In this document: piece by piece, positions 1 to 9,327 of the stretch | Position numbering within the stretch: the stretch's first letter is position 1 | How the letters are laid out: the number at the start of each line of letters is the position of its first letter | Assembly: GCF_000422825.1 (NCBI RefSeq) | Contig: NZ_AUGU01000020.1 | Coordinates: forward strand, 1 to 64,000 | Direction of reading: 5' to 3' | DNA length: 64,000 nucleotides | Origin: Nocardioides insulae DSM 17944 | GTDB lineage: Bacteria > Actinomycetota > Actinomycetes > Propionibacteriales > Nocardioidaceae | Made by a program: the position numbers and the translations under genes | The notes under the pieces: model-generated | Databases searched by the model: none | What the model was told of the DNA's origin: nothing | Seen by the model: the letters and a program-made list of their open reading frames with translations, nothing else

Positions 1-28
1 ACTGGTTGTGTGGTAGGGGTTGGGTAGA

Positions 29-147
29 GTTACGGCGGTCATGGCGAGAGGGAAACACCCGGTCCCATCCCGAACCCGGAAGTTAAGCCTTTCAGCGCCG
101 ATGGTACTGCAACCGAGAGGTTGTGGGAGAGTAGGACGCCGCCGGAC
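29..147 (+). rRNA. rrf: 5S ribosomal RNA
   Basis: The sequence matches the actinobacterial 5S consensus throughout: the conserved GGTCCCATCCCGAACC segment, GAAGTTAAGC, GCCGATGGTACTGC and GGGAGAGTAGG. The 5' and 3' ends pair to form helix I (ACGGCGG near 32-38 with CCGCCG near 139-145). This is the last gene of an rRNA operon whose 16S and 23S genes lie before the window. The ends are set by analogy with known 5S molecules and could be off by a few bases. Confidence 0.96.
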
Positions 148-160
148 AATTATTGAGCGT

Positions 161-190
161 GTAGGGGCCACCCGTTGGGGTGGCCCCTAC
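161..190 (+). terminator. rRNA operon terminator
   Basis: This is a perfect 13-bp inverted repeat (161-173 with 178-190) around a GTTG loop, 13 nt after the 5S gene. There is no long T run, as is common in high-GC actinobacteria. The position identifies it as the end of the rRNA transcript. Confidence 0.9.
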
Positions 191-254
191 ACTGCGTTGT
201 GGGTCGTAGTGCGTAAGTGATGTGCCACGTGGCACCTCGGTGAGGATGAGAGTG

Positions 255-1529
255 ATGGCTGAAGGTCAGCGGAGTGGTCGTTCACAGGGCTCGGGAGCGG
301 GCCGGGGCGGCTCGCGTCCCTCGAAGCCAGGACGCTCTTCCGCGGGACGCCCGGAGGGCGGGCGCGGACAGTCCTCCCGCGACGCCTCCTCCTCGAGGCG
401 GTCCGGTTCGGGCGATGCCCCAAAGCGGTACGGCAAGCCTGGCTCCTCCTCCACCGGCGGATCTCAGCGGTACGGCAAGTCCGGGGGTGACTCGGAGGGC
501 TCCAAGCGGTACGGCAAGCCCGACTCCTCCTCCACCGGCGGATCTCAGCGGTACGGCAAGTCCGGGGGTGACTCGGAGGGCTCCAAGCGGTACGGCAAGC
601 CCGACTCCTCCTCCACCGGCGGATCTCAGCGGTACGGCAAGTCCGGGGCCGACTCCGAGCGCCCCAAGCGGTACGACAAGCCCGGCGCGACCTCCGGTGC
701 TCCGAAGGGGTCGGGCAAGTCCGGAGCCCAGGGGAGCCGGGGCGGTCACTCCGCCCAGGGGCGCTCCCAGGACCGCCGGCCGGGCTCTGGCCGTGACTCC
801 CGAGGGGAGCAGCGCTACGAGCGGGCCGAGCGTACGGCGGACCAGAAGGCCTACGACGGTCCGGACCTGCCCGAGGACATCACCGGTCAGGAGCTGGACC
901 GCAACATCGCGCAACAGCTGAAGGGCCTGCCGGAGAAGCTTGCCTCCCGGATCGCGCGCCATCTGGTCGCCGCCGGTCTGCTGATCGACGAGGACCCCGA
1001 GCTGGCCTACCAGCATGCGAAGGCGGCCAAGAACCGGGCGCAGCGGATCGCGGTGGTGCGGGAGGCGCTGGGCGAGGCCGCCTACGCCGCCGGTCACTAT
1101 GCCGAAGCGCTCTCAGAGCTGCGGGCGGCGAAGAGGATGAACGGCGCCACGGCGTACATCCCCATCATGGCCGACTGTCATCGTGCCCTCGGCCAGCCCG
1201 AGCAGGCCATCCGGTTGGCCCAGAACCCCTCGGTGCGCAACTTCGTGCCGGAGGCGAAGGCGGAGATGACCATCGTCGAGGCCGGCGCGCGCCGCGACCT
1301 CGGCCAGCTGGACGCAGCGCTGCGTACGCTCGAGCTGGCCCCGCTGCAGCACAAGAGCCGGGCGGCCTGGGTGGTGCGACTGCGCTACGCGTACGCCGAC
1401 ACCCTGGTCGCCGCCGGCAGGCCCACCGAGGCGTTGACCTGGTTCCACCGCACCCACGCCATCGACTCGGACCAGATCACCGACGCGGAGTCGAGGGCGG
1501 CCGAGCTCGAGCGGGAGATGGACGTCTGA
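255..1529 (+). CDS. TPR-like protein with basic Ser/Gly-rich repeat N-terminus
   Basis: The predicted protein has 424 residues in two parts. Residues 1 to about 200 are low-complexity, rich in Ser, Gly, Arg and Lys, and contain three tandem 27-residue units beginning KRYGK (nucleotides 423-665). Residues 205-424 are helical with TPR-like hairpins (for example GEAAYAAGHYAEALSEL and LVAAGRPTEALTWFHR). The ATG at 255 is chosen because GAGG lies 9 nt upstream; GTG at 222 is the other option. The role is unknown. A basic disordered tail on a TPR module suggests a scaffold or nucleic-acid-binding protein, but that is inference. The repeat tract is the unusual part and its copy number probably varies between strains. 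Confidence 0.8.
   Translation: MAEGQRSGRSQGSGAGRGGSRPSKPGRSSAGRPEGGRGQSSRDASSSRRSGSGDAPKRYGKPGSSSTGGSQRYGKSGGDSEGSKRYGKPDSSSTGGSQRYGKSGGDSEGSKRYGKPDSSSTGGSQRYGKSGADSERPKRYDKPGATSGAPKGSGKSGAQGSRGGHSAQGRSQDRRPGSGRDSRGEQRYERAERTADQKAYDGPDLPEDITGQELDRNIAQQLKGLPEKLASRIARHLVAAGLLIDEDPELAYQHAKAAKNRAQRIAVVREALGEAAYAAGHYAEALSELRAAKRMNGATAYIPIMADCHRALGQPEQAIRLAQNPSVRNFVPEAKAEMTIVEAGARRDLGQLDAALRTLELAPLQHKSRAAWVVRLRYAYADTLVAAGRPTEALTWFHRTHAIDSDQITDAESRAAELEREMDV
423..665 (+). repeat. Three tandem 81-bp in-frame repeats
   Basis: Three head-to-tail copies (423-503, 504-584, 585-665), each 81 bp or 27 codons, lie inside the N-terminal coding region of the TPR-like gene. Copies 1 and 2 are nearly identical in DNA, differing at the Gly/Asp codon after GKP. 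Copy 3 diverges in its last few codons. A degenerate half-unit follows. DNA-level identity points to recent slippage or unequal recombination. Confidence 0.95.
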
Positions 1530-1703
1530 GCCGTCCCGCTGCTGCGGCGGGTGTCACATCTGGTCGGTCGACTGGAGTATCTGGGCCTCATCGGTCACAA
1601 TGGCCCCACAACTACATCCGTGTTGTTTCATCGAGGAATCACTTCTGTCCGGGTTGAGATCGCTGGGGAAGGCGTCGCTCACGCCGAGACGAAGGAGACC
1701 ACG

Positions 1704-2249
1704 GTGACCGCACACAACATCCCTGGCCGATCCGGCACGGGTAGTAGCTCCCGCACAGCGACGAGGGGCGTGCTCTACGTGCACTCAGCGCCCTCCGCGC
1801 TGTGTCCGCACGTGGAGTGGGCCGTCGGCGGTGTCCTGGGTGCTGCTGTCCACCTGGATTGGACACCCCAGCCCGCGCAGGCAGGCACCTATCGCGCTGA
1901 ACTCTCCTGGGTCGGTGCGGTGGGTTCGGCTGCCTCGATCGCCTCGGCGCTCAAGGGCTGGAACCATCTGCGCTTCGAGATCACCGAAGAGCCCACCTCG
2001 GGTTCGGAGGGGGAGCGCTACTCCTACACCCCGGAACTCGGCATCTTCCATGCCGTGACCGGGCTGCACGGTGACATCATGATCCCCGAGGATCGACTCA
2101 AGGCCGCAGTGGTGAAGTCGGCCCTGGGTGAGGTCACCATCGAGATGGAGATCGACAAGCTCCTCGGCAAGCCCTGGGACGACGAGCTCGAGACCTTCCG
2201 GTACGCCGGTGAGGGCGCACCGGTGCGCTGGTTGCACCAGGTCGTCTGA
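1704..2249 (+). CDS. DUF3145 family protein
   Basis: The 181-residue protein carries the hallmark of DUF3145, a family restricted to Actinobacteria: an N-terminal RGVLYVHSAPSALCPHVEWA, then LDWTPQP, YRAELSW and YTPELGIFHAVTG. The function of the family is not known. GTG at 1704 is chosen because AAGGAG lies 6-7 nt upstream and because homologs begin just before the RGVLYVHS motif; upstream in-frame starts would add unrelated sequence. The gene stands alone, followed by a strong terminator at 2271-2299. Confidence 0.9.
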   Translation: MTAHNIPGRSGTGSSSRTATRGVLYVHSAPSALCPHVEWAVGGVLGAAVHLDWTPQPAQAGTYRAELSWVGAVGSAASIASALKGWNHLRFEITEEPTSGSEGERYSYTPELGIFHAVTGLHGDIMIPEDRLKAAVVKSALGEVTIEMEIDKLLGKPWDDELETFRYAGEGAPVRWLHQVV

Positions 2250-2270
2250 CCCACCGCCGTCCCATCGCTC

Positions 2271-2299
2271 GCCCCCGACCTGCTCGTCAGGCCGGGGGC
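2271..2299 (+). terminator. Terminator after DUF3145 gene
   Basis: This is a 12-bp stem with one mismatch (2271-2282 with 2288-2299) and a 5-nt CTCGT loop, starting 21 nt after the DUF3145 stop codon. It is followed by GGGGTCGTTCT, which has only a few T residues. Confidence 0.75.
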
Positions 2300-2340
2300 G
2301 GGGTCGTTCTCAGAGCAGGTCGCGGGTCAGGTGACCGGTC

Positions 2341-2346
2341 TATGAT
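2341..2346 (+). promoter_or_regulatory. -10 element of nfeD-SPFH operon
   Basis: TATGAT is a near-perfect -10 hexamer, 26 nt before the NfeD start codon, giving a leader of roughly 20 nt. No convincing -35 hexamer is visible at 16-19 bp. Confidence 0.55.
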
Positions 2347-2372
2347 GGAGCTCACTCCGAGCGGGTGGTCCT

Positions 2373-2888
2373 ATGTGGTGGTTGTACTGGCTCATCGCCG
2401 CCGTGGTTCTCGGTATCGCGGAGGCCTATACGTTGACCCTCGGCTTCGGCCTCTTGGCCGTGGCTGCGGTGGCAGCTGCGGTCTCGGCGGGTCTGGGCGC
2501 TCCGGTGCTGGTGCAGGTCGCCACCTTCGCGGTGACCGGTGGAGTGGGGCTGCTCGCCGTGCGGCCGATCGCTCGTCGCCATCTCCAGGTGCCGCCGCTG
2601 ACGAAGGAGGGCAGTGACGCCCTGGTGGGCCGGGAGGCGTTCGTGGTCAGCGAGGTCGGCTTCTCCCACGGGGTGGTGCACCTGGCCGGCGAGGATTGGT
2701 CCGCCCGGCCGTACGTCGACGGTCTGGTCATCCCGGTGGGGGCCAGGGTCGACGTCCTCCAGATAGACGGCGCGACCGCGCTCGTACATCCGCGCGACGC
2801 GGCGTTGGGCGGACCCGGCGTCGGGTGGGGCGAGTCGCTCTCACCGCCCGCGGATCCGCCGCCGGAGCAGCCCGGTCTCAACCCCTGA
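2373..2888 (+). CDS. NfeD family membrane protein
   Basis: The 171-residue protein has two to three hydrophobic helices in residues 1-65 and a C-terminal soluble domain (about 75-140) with the beta-barrel pattern of the short NfeD OB-fold (LVGREAFVVSE, YVDGLVIPVGARVDVLQIDG). NfeD proteins partner with SPFH/stomatin proteins in membrane microdomains, and an SPFH gene follows 37 bp downstream on the same strand. The two are therefore probably co-transcribed and interact. The tail after residue 150 is Pro-rich and probably unstructured. The start codon lacks a strong ribosome-binding site, and the upstream TATGAT at 2341 fits a short leader. Confidence 0.88.
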   Translation: MWWLYWLIAAVVLGIAEAYTLTLGFGLLAVAAVAAAVSAGLGAPVLVQVATFAVTGGVGLLAVRPIARRHLQVPPLTKEGSDALVGREAFVVSEVGFSHGVVHLAGEDWSARPYVDGLVIPVGARVDVLQIDGATALVHPRDAALGGPGVGWGESLSPPADPPPEQPGLNP

Positions 2889-2925
2889 TCGGTGAGCGGG
2901 TCGCCCGACCCGGAGAGGAGCAGGC

Positions 2926-4014
2926 ATGTCCCTACTGGTGCCCATCGTGATCCTGGCCCTGTTGATGGTGTTCGTGGTGGCCTCGACGGTGCGGATCGTG
3001 CCGCAGGCGCGACGGTTCAACATCGAGCGGTTCGGCCGCTATCGCACGACCCTGCAGCCGGGGCTGCACTTCATCGTGCCGCTGGTCGACCGGGTCAACA
3101 CCAAGCTGGACGTCCGCGAGCAGGTCTACTCCTCCAACCCGCGGCCGGTGATCACCGAGGACAACCTGGTGGTCAACATCGACACGGTCCTCTACTACCA
3201 GATCACCGATCCCCGTGCGGCGGCGTACGAGATCGCCGACTACCTGCAGGCGATCGACCAGCTCACCGTCACCACCCTGCGCAACCTGATCGGCTCGATG
3301 GACCTGGAGAAGACCCTGACCTCGCGCGAGGTGATCAACGCCCGTCTTCGGGAGGTGCTGGACGAGGCCACCGGGCGCTGGGGCATCCGAGTCAACCGGG
3401 TGGAGATCAAGGCGATCGATCCGCCGGTCAGCATCAAGGAGGCGATGGAGAAGCAGATGCGGGCCGAGCGCGACAAGCGTGCCGCGATCCTGCACGCCGA
3501 GGGTGACCGGCAGGCGCGGATCCTGACCGCGGAGGGGGAGCGGCAGGCCCGGATCCTCACCGCCGAGGGGTCGCGGCAGGCGCAGGTGCTGGAGGCCGAG
3601 GGCGAGTCCCGGGCCCTCGAACAGGTCTTCCAGGCGGTGCATCGCAACGACGCGGACCCGAAGGTGCTCGCCTACAAGTACCTCGAGATGCTCCCGCAGC
3701 TGGCCCGCAGCGGCAACACGTTCTGGGTGATCCCGGGCGAGCTCACCGAGGCGATGCGCACGGTCACCGGGGCCTTCAGCAAGGACGCCGTCTCAGGGGC
3801 GTTGTCCGCCACCCACGAGACCGGCCCGGCGGCCGAGCAGGACCGAGGCGCTGAGCCGCCCGCGCTGGAGACGGTGCCGACACCGCACATGCACCTGCCC
3901 GAGATCCCGCCCCCGCGGACGCCGGTGATGGACTCGCTGGACCTCGCCGCAGCCAAGGCGGCGGTGGATCAGATGTTGGCCCAGGCTCGGGAGGAGCACC
4001 GAGTGGCGCTGTGA
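2926..4014 (+). CDS. SPFH/band 7 (paraslipin-type) membrane protein
   Basis: The 362-residue protein has an N-terminal membrane helix (about 3-22) and an SPFH domain (about 25-190) with RFGRYRTTLQPGLHFIVP and VYSSNPRPVITEDNLVVNID, typical of paraslipins such as E. coli QmcA. A long charged helix follows (about 175-235) with four internal repeats of the form AEG-RQA-IL, the usual coiled-coil oligomerisation segment. The C-terminus (about 285-362) is Pro/Glu-rich. These proteins assemble into ring-like scaffolds in the membrane. Together with the upstream NfeD gene this is the standard NfeD-SPFH module. GAGAGGAG 5-6 nt upstream supports the start. Confidence 0.93.
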   Translation: MSLLVPIVILALLMVFVVASTVRIVPQARRFNIERFGRYRTTLQPGLHFIVPLVDRVNTKLDVREQVYSSNPRPVITEDNLVVNIDTVLYYQITDPRAAAYEIADYLQAIDQLTVTTLRNLIGSMDLEKTLTSREVINARLREVLDEATGRWGIRVNRVEIKAIDPPVSIKEAMEKQMRAERDKRAAILHAEGDRQARILTAEGERQARILTAEGSRQAQVLEAEGESRALEQVFQAVHRNDADPKVLAYKYLEMLPQLARSGNTFWVIPGELTEAMRTVTGAFSKDAVSGALSATHETGPAAEQDRGAEPPALETVPTPHMHLPEIPPPRTPVMDSLDLAAAKAAVDQMLAQAREEHRVAL

Positions 4015-4046
4015 CCCGCCGCCGGTGGCTGGCGGGTCGGGACGGA

Positions 4047-4081
4047 CTCGGCCGGCGTCGTGAGGTACGACGCCGGCCGAG
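4047..4081. terminator. Bidirectional terminator between SPFH gene and fumarase
   Basis: This is a perfect 15-bp inverted repeat (4047-4061 with 4067-4081) with a 5-nt loop, between the stop codons of two convergent genes. The symmetry and position suit termination in both directions. Confidence 0.9.
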
Positions 4082-4099
4082 GTTGGCGAGCCGCTGGGC

Positions 4100-5788
<1,689 letters not shown>

Positions 5789-5796
5789 GGCTCCCG

Positions 5797-5802
5797 AGAA
5801 TA
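5797..5802 (-). promoter_or_regulatory. Leaderless -10 element for fumarase
   Basis: TATTCT on the minus strand lies 8 nt before the GTG start. A transcript beginning 6-8 nt after the hexamer would start at or next to the initiation codon. Confidence 0.55.
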
Positions 5803-5859
5803 CGCCCGCCGCCCGCGCGTCCCCGAAACGGCGGGCTCTGGCGAGACAACGGGACGGCG

Positions 5860-5865
5860 TAGGCT
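5860..5865 (+). promoter_or_regulatory. Leaderless -10 element for AraC-type gene
   Basis: TAGGCT lies 6 nt before the GTG at 5872. There is no Shine-Dalgarno sequence, consistent with a leaderless message. The site is divergent from the fumarase promoter, about 60 bp away. Confidence 0.5.
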
Positions 5866-5871
5866 CGCCGG

Positions 5872-6282
5872 GTGCCCACCTCCAGCAGGGCGATGAGTCC
5901 GCGCGAGCGGCAGAACCGCGACCTCCTTCGCGCGCGGGACCTGATGGACCGCGAGTTCGCCCGCCCGCTCGACGTACCGACCCTCGCGGGGGCCGCGCAC
6001 GTCTCCCCGGCGCACTTCGCCAGGATCTTCAAGCAGACCTTCGGCGAGACGCCGCACCGCTATCTGCAGCGCCGGCGGATCGAACGCGCGATGGCGATGC
6101 TGCGCGACACCGACACGTCGGTCACCGAGATCGCCTGGGCCGTGGGCTTCGGGAGCCTGGGCACCTTCAGCCGGACGTTCCGGGCCGTGGTCGGCACCTC
6201 GCCGAGGGCCTACCGCCAGCGAGCGGTCGCCGTCCCGGCCGCGGTGTGCTTCACCAAGGCCTGGACCCGCCCGGCGGGGTGA
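5872..6282 (+). CDS. AraC-type helix-turn-helix regulator
   Basis: The 136-residue protein is almost entirely a two-HTH AraC/XylS DNA-binding domain (about 12-115). The first helix pair is [20 protein letters not shown] and the second includes [20 protein letters not shown]. There is no separate ligand-binding domain, so any effector sensing would come from elsewhere. The GTG at 5872 is supported by the TAGGCT element 6 nt upstream; ATG at 5893 is the other possibility. A VOC/glyoxalase gene follows 49 bp later. This regulator-VOC pairing recurs in Actinobacteria, and the regulator probably controls that neighbour. Confidence 0.9.
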   Translation: MPTSSRAMSPRERQNRDLLRARDLMDREFARPLDVPTLAGAAHVSPAHFARIFKQTFGETPHRYLQRRRIERAMAMLRDTDTSVTEIAWAVGFGSLGTFSRTFRAVVGTSPRAYRQRAVAVPAAVCFTKAWTRPAG

Positions 6283-6318
6283 GCAGTTTCGGAGAAGTGG
6301 GAGCGGTGCGGCACGCCG

Positions 6319-6324
6319 TAGCGT
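6319..6324 (+). promoter_or_regulatory. Leaderless -10 element for VOC gene
   Basis: TAGCGT lies 7 nt before the ATG at 6332. This favours the ATG over the in-frame GTG at 6323, which overlaps the hexamer. Confidence 0.45.
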
Positions 6325-6331
6325 GACAGCC

Positions 6332-6805
6332 ATGTTCTCCAAGATCACGATCAGCTCCGTGCACGTCCTCGACCAGGACGAGGCCCTCGACTTCTACGTC
6401 GGCAAGCTCGGCTTCCAGGTCGGTGACGACGTCGACATGGGCTTCATGCGGTGGCTCACCGTGTCCCTCCCGGCCGACCCCGACCGACACCTGCTGCTGG
6501 AGGTGCCCGGCCCGCCCTCGCACAGTGAGGAGACCGGCGCGCAGTTGCGGGATCTGCTCACCAAGGGCGCCCTCGGCGTCGCCTGCATCCTCAACACCGA
6601 CGACTGCCGCCGTACCTTCGAGGAGCTGCGGGCCAAGGGCGTCGAGTTCACCGAGGAACCGACCGAGCAGCCCTACGGCATCGACTGCGCGCTCCGGGAC
6701 CCGTTCGGCAACCACATCCGCATCACCCAGCCGACCACCGGCCCGGTGGAGGTCACCGACGAGGACATCGCCCGGTGGAGCGGCGACTCGGCCCAGCGGT
6801 CCTGA
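6332..6805 (+). CDS. VOC/glyoxalase superfamily protein
   Basis: The 157-residue protein has the paired beta-alpha-beta-beta-beta units of the vicinal oxygen chelate fold. The first half opens ISSVHVLDQDEALDFYVGKL and the second ends with YGIDCALRDPFGNHIRI, the usual final metal-binding strand. Substrates in this family range from methylglyoxal adducts to antibiotics and cannot be assigned here. ATG 6332 is preferred because of the -10 element 7 nt upstream. It follows the AraC-type gene and is probably its regulated partner. The large insertion region around residues 45-75 is typical of the bleomycin-resistance-like subgroup. Confidence 0.87.
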   Translation: MFSKITISSVHVLDQDEALDFYVGKLGFQVGDDVDMGFMRWLTVSLPADPDRHLLLEVPGPPSHSEETGAQLRDLLTKGALGVACILNTDDCRRTFEELRAKGVEFTEEPTEQPYGIDCALRDPFGNHIRITQPTTGPVEVTDEDIARWSGDSAQRS

Positions 6806-6872
6806 GCGACCTGGCCGGCGCGAGGAACATCGGCCGACGGAAGAAAACGTCCTCCGGCGGGCTTGGGACGTC

Positions 6873-7691
6873 ATGACCAGTGACCCCTGGCATATCGCAC
6901 GACTCGACCTCGAGGGCTATCTCGGCCGGCTCGGACTCCCGGCACGGACGCCGAGCGTGGGCGCGCTCGACGAGCTGCACGAGGCGCACGTGCGCACCTT
7001 CACCTTCGACAACATCGACGTCCTCCTGGACCAGCATCCCGGGGTGGGGCTGGACGCGGTGCAGGAGAAGTTCGTCCGAGGTGGCCGCGGCGGCTACTGC
7101 TTCGAGCACTCCACCATCTTCGCGGCGGCGCTGGAGCGGCTCGGCTACGACGTACGCCGCCGTCTCGGGCGGGTCGGCGACCCCTCGGCCTCGGGTCGGA
7201 CCCACATGGTCCTCGAGGTGCGTCTGGACGGCGAACGGCGGCTGTGCGACCCGGGTTTCGGGATGAGTCGGCTCCGGTCGATCCAGCTTCGCGACGGCGC
7301 CGCCGACGACTACCTGGGATGGCGCTACCGGGTGCGCGCGGAGGAGGGCACCTGGGTGCTCGAGCGGGAGCGGGACGGCGGATGGGAGGTCGGGCACACC
7401 ACCGACGAACTCCCGGTCCGCCCGGTCGACGTGATCATGGGCCACCACTTCACCAGCACCTTCCCGGCCTCACACTTCCGGCACGGGCTGATGGTCTGCC
7501 GGCATCTGCCCGGCCGACACGTCACCGTCACCCACGAGACCGTGACCGTCCGCCGCCCGAGCGAGCCCACCGAGCACCGCCCGCTGGAGCCCGGTGAACT
7601 CCGCACCTGGCTGCATGAGCTCGAGGTCCCGCTCACCAGGCAGGAGGAGGACCGCCTGCTGGAGAGGGCTGCCGACCTGGTCGGCGGGTGA
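6873..7691 (+). CDS. nat: Arylamine N-acetyltransferase
   Basis: The 272-residue protein transfers acetyl groups from acetyl-CoA to aromatic amines or hydrazines. The catalytic triad is visible: C76 in RGGYCFE, H111 in GRTHMVL and D126 in CDPGFG. The N-terminal FTFDNIDVLL motif is also typical. The length matches the family (about 270-280). ATG 6873 is chosen because it starts the recognisable domain, although the ribosome-binding site is weak. The reading frame continues far upstream without homology to the family, overlapping the VOC gene, and is not used. In mycobacteria, NAT is linked to sterol catabolism; no such neighbours are next to it here. Confidence 0.93.
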   Translation: MTSDPWHIARLDLEGYLGRLGLPARTPSVGALDELHEAHVRTFTFDNIDVLLDQHPGVGLDAVQEKFVRGGRGGYCFEHSTIFAAALERLGYDVRRRLGRVGDPSASGRTHMVLEVRLDGERRLCDPGFGMSRLRSIQLRDGAADDYLGWRYRVRAEEGTWVLERERDGGWEVGHTTDELPVRPVDVIMGHHFTSTFPASHFRHGLMVCRHLPGRHVTVTHETVTVRRPSEPTEHRPLEPGELRTWLHELEVPLTRQEEDRLLERAADLVGG

Positions 7692-7870
7692 GTCCTGGGC
7701 GCTGTCGTGGCGCCACCGAGGTCCGTCGGACTGGACCACACGCCCGACGCGCCCGCTGTGGGTCGCGTCGGGCGTGGTGGGCCGTTGAGCCGGAGCCTGC
7801 GGGAGGAGATGTCCGGGAGACCCAACAGGGCGGTCCGGGCCAAGTCAACGGTCGAGAGGGAGTGGCTGGC

Positions 7871-7876
7871 TAGTCT
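7871..7876 (+). promoter_or_regulatory. Leaderless -10 element for first DUF1707 gene
   Basis: TAGTCT lies exactly 6 nt before the ATG at 7883, with no Shine-Dalgarno sequence. Confidence 0.5.
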
Positions 7877-7882
7877 GTCGAC

Positions 7883-8596
7883 ATGTCCTCACCGTCCGAT
7901 CCGAGCAGGCTGCGGGCCTCGGACGCCGATCGGCATCACGTGGCCGAGCGTCTGCGCGAGGCGGCAGGGGAGGGGCGGATCGACCTGGAGGAGTTGGACC
8001 AGCGGCTCGAGCGGGTCTACCGGGCCAAGACGTACGCCGACCTCGCCCCGCTCACCGCCGACCTGCCCTGGCAGCCGCGACCGCCAGGGTCCGGCGGCCA
8101 GGCGTCCGCCGGACCGCCGCCGGTCTGGTCGCCCGGGATGGGACCGGCCGCCGGGCCGGTGGTCGGGCCGACGGGCGTCCCCGGTGGCGGCGTACCGGTG
8201 CCGGTGATGCATCACGACAAGACCACCTCGGTCTTCTCCGGCGAGGCCCGCCGCGGGGTGTGGGAGATCGGCGCGCGCCACCAGGCCACCAGCGTGCTGG
8301 CGAGTGTCGAGCTCGATCTGCGACAGGTGCGGTTCACCTCGCGGCAGACCGAGGTGTACTGCGTGGCGTTCATGGGCACCGTCCATATCGTCGTCAATGC
8401 CGCGACGCACGTCGTCATGGACGGCGTGAAGGCTGCGGGGGAGTTCGCACAGCAACGCGACGAGGTGCCGCCGGAGATCGGTCCGGACTCACCCGTGGTG
8501 CGTCTGACCGGGTACGCCGTGATGGGGACCGTCGACGTGGTCCGCAAGGCGATGCCGCGCCCGCGTCGCTGGCCGTGGGGCCGGCGCAGGGACTGA
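7883..8596 (+). CDS. DUF1707 / LiaF-like C-terminal protein (copy 1)
   Basis: The 237-residue protein begins with a DUF1707 SHOCT-like helical domain (about 8-62: RASDADRHHVAERLREAAGE, then EELDQRLERVYRAKTYADL). A Pro/Gly-rich linker follows, then a beta-rich domain (about 120-230) resembling the cell-wall-active-antibiotic-response domain of LiaF/DUF2154, with repeated GTV/V-V strands. Such proteins are thought to sense envelope stress or hold partner proteins at the membrane, but no enzyme activity is known. There is no signal peptide or membrane helix. A paralogue follows 55 bp downstream with the same architecture. Confidence 0.85.
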   Translation: MSSPSDPSRLRASDADRHHVAERLREAAGEGRIDLEELDQRLERVYRAKTYADLAPLTADLPWQPRPPGSGGQASAGPPPVWSPGMGPAAGPVVGPTGVPGGGVPVPVMHHDKTTSVFSGEARRGVWEIGARHQATSVLASVELDLRQVRFTSRQTEVYCVAFMGTVHIVVNAATHVVMDGVKAAGEFAQQRDEVPPEIGPDSPVVRLTGYAVMGTVDVVRKAMPRPRRWPWGRRRD

Positions 8597-8639
8597 CCTC
8601 TCGGCGGCGACTGCTGGTGAGTGTCGCTGCTGTCCTCAC

Positions 8640-8645
8640 TAGGCT
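8640..8645 (+). promoter_or_regulatory. Leaderless -10 element for second DUF1707 gene
   Basis: TAGGCT lies exactly 6 nt before the ATG at 8652. The second paralogue thus has its own promoter despite the tandem arrangement. Confidence 0.5.
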
Positions 8646-8651
8646 GGGCAC

Positions 8652-9287
8652 ATGGGAGAGATGGAGCGGCAACCGGAGCTCAGGATCGGTGACGCCGAGC
8701 GGCATCGCGTCGCCGAGTTCCTTCGTGAAGCCGCCGGCCAGGGGCGGCTGGAGGTCGACGAGTTGGATGAGCGGCTGGAGGCGACCTACCGGGCCCGGAC
8801 CTACGCCGACCTGGTCCCGATCACCGCGGACCTCGCGCTTCCCGACCAGGCGCCGATCGCGCCGGCCACGTCCCCGACCTCGCAGGTGGTGCCGCCGGGC
8901 GGGGTCGAACCGGTCGAGACCAGCCTGGCCCTGCTGTCCGGAGTGAACCGCCGGGGGGTCTGGCAGATCGGCCAGACCCACACCGCGACCGCGATCCTCG
9001 GCGGGGTCGACCTGGACCTTCGGGAGGCCCAGTTCGCCGCCCGCGAGATCGTGATCACCGCCAACGCGGTCCTGGGGGGCGTCGAGATCACGGTCAACGC
9101 CCACACCCACGTCGTCATGGAGGGCAGCGGCATCCTGGGCGGCTTCGAACAGGCCCGGGATCGGGTGCCGGCGGAACTGAGCGCCGACTCACCCGTCGTA
9201 CGGGTGCGGGGATTCGCGCTGCTCGGGGGTGTGACCGTCACCCGCAAGAGGATGCCGGGGGAGCCGCGCCGCAGGAAGTTGCCCTGA
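8652..9287 (+). CDS. DUF1707 / LiaF-like C-terminal protein (copy 2)
   Basis: This 211-residue paralogue of the preceding gene has the same order: a DUF1707 domain (about 8-62, DAERHRVAEFLREAAGQ and VDELDERLEATYRARTYADL), a short linker, and a beta-strand domain with three ILGG/VLGG/LLGG turns. The shared residues GVWQIG (GVWEIG in copy 1), DLR and NAxTHVVM are found at equivalent positions, so the pair arose by tandem duplication followed by divergence. Copy 2 has a shorter linker. Function is unknown; envelope-stress sensing is a family-level guess. Confidence 0.85.
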   Translation: MGEMERQPELRIGDAERHRVAEFLREAAGQGRLEVDELDERLEATYRARTYADLVPITADLALPDQAPIAPATSPTSQVVPPGGVEPVETSLALLSGVNRRGVWQIGQTHTATAILGGVDLDLREAQFAAREIVITANAVLGGVEITVNAHTHVVMEGSGILGGFEQARDRVPAELSADSPVVRVRGFALLGGVTVTRKRMPGEPRRRKLP

Positions 9288-9307
9288 GCCCGATCCCTGA
9301 GCCCGAT

Positions 9308-9327
9308 CCCTGACTGCGCGGTCAGGG
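9308..9327. terminator. Terminator between DUF1707 gene and sugC
   Basis: A 7-bp stem (9308-9314 with 9321-9327) and a 6-nt loop lie between two convergent stop codons. It is preceded by a 13-bp tandem duplication, GCCCGATCCCTGA (9288-9300 and 9301-9313). Confidence 0.6.

Noticed and set aside
423..665. Non-coding repeat or CRISPR at the TPR-like gene
   Set aside because: The 81-bp period is a multiple of three and the frame stays open, so these are protein repeats.
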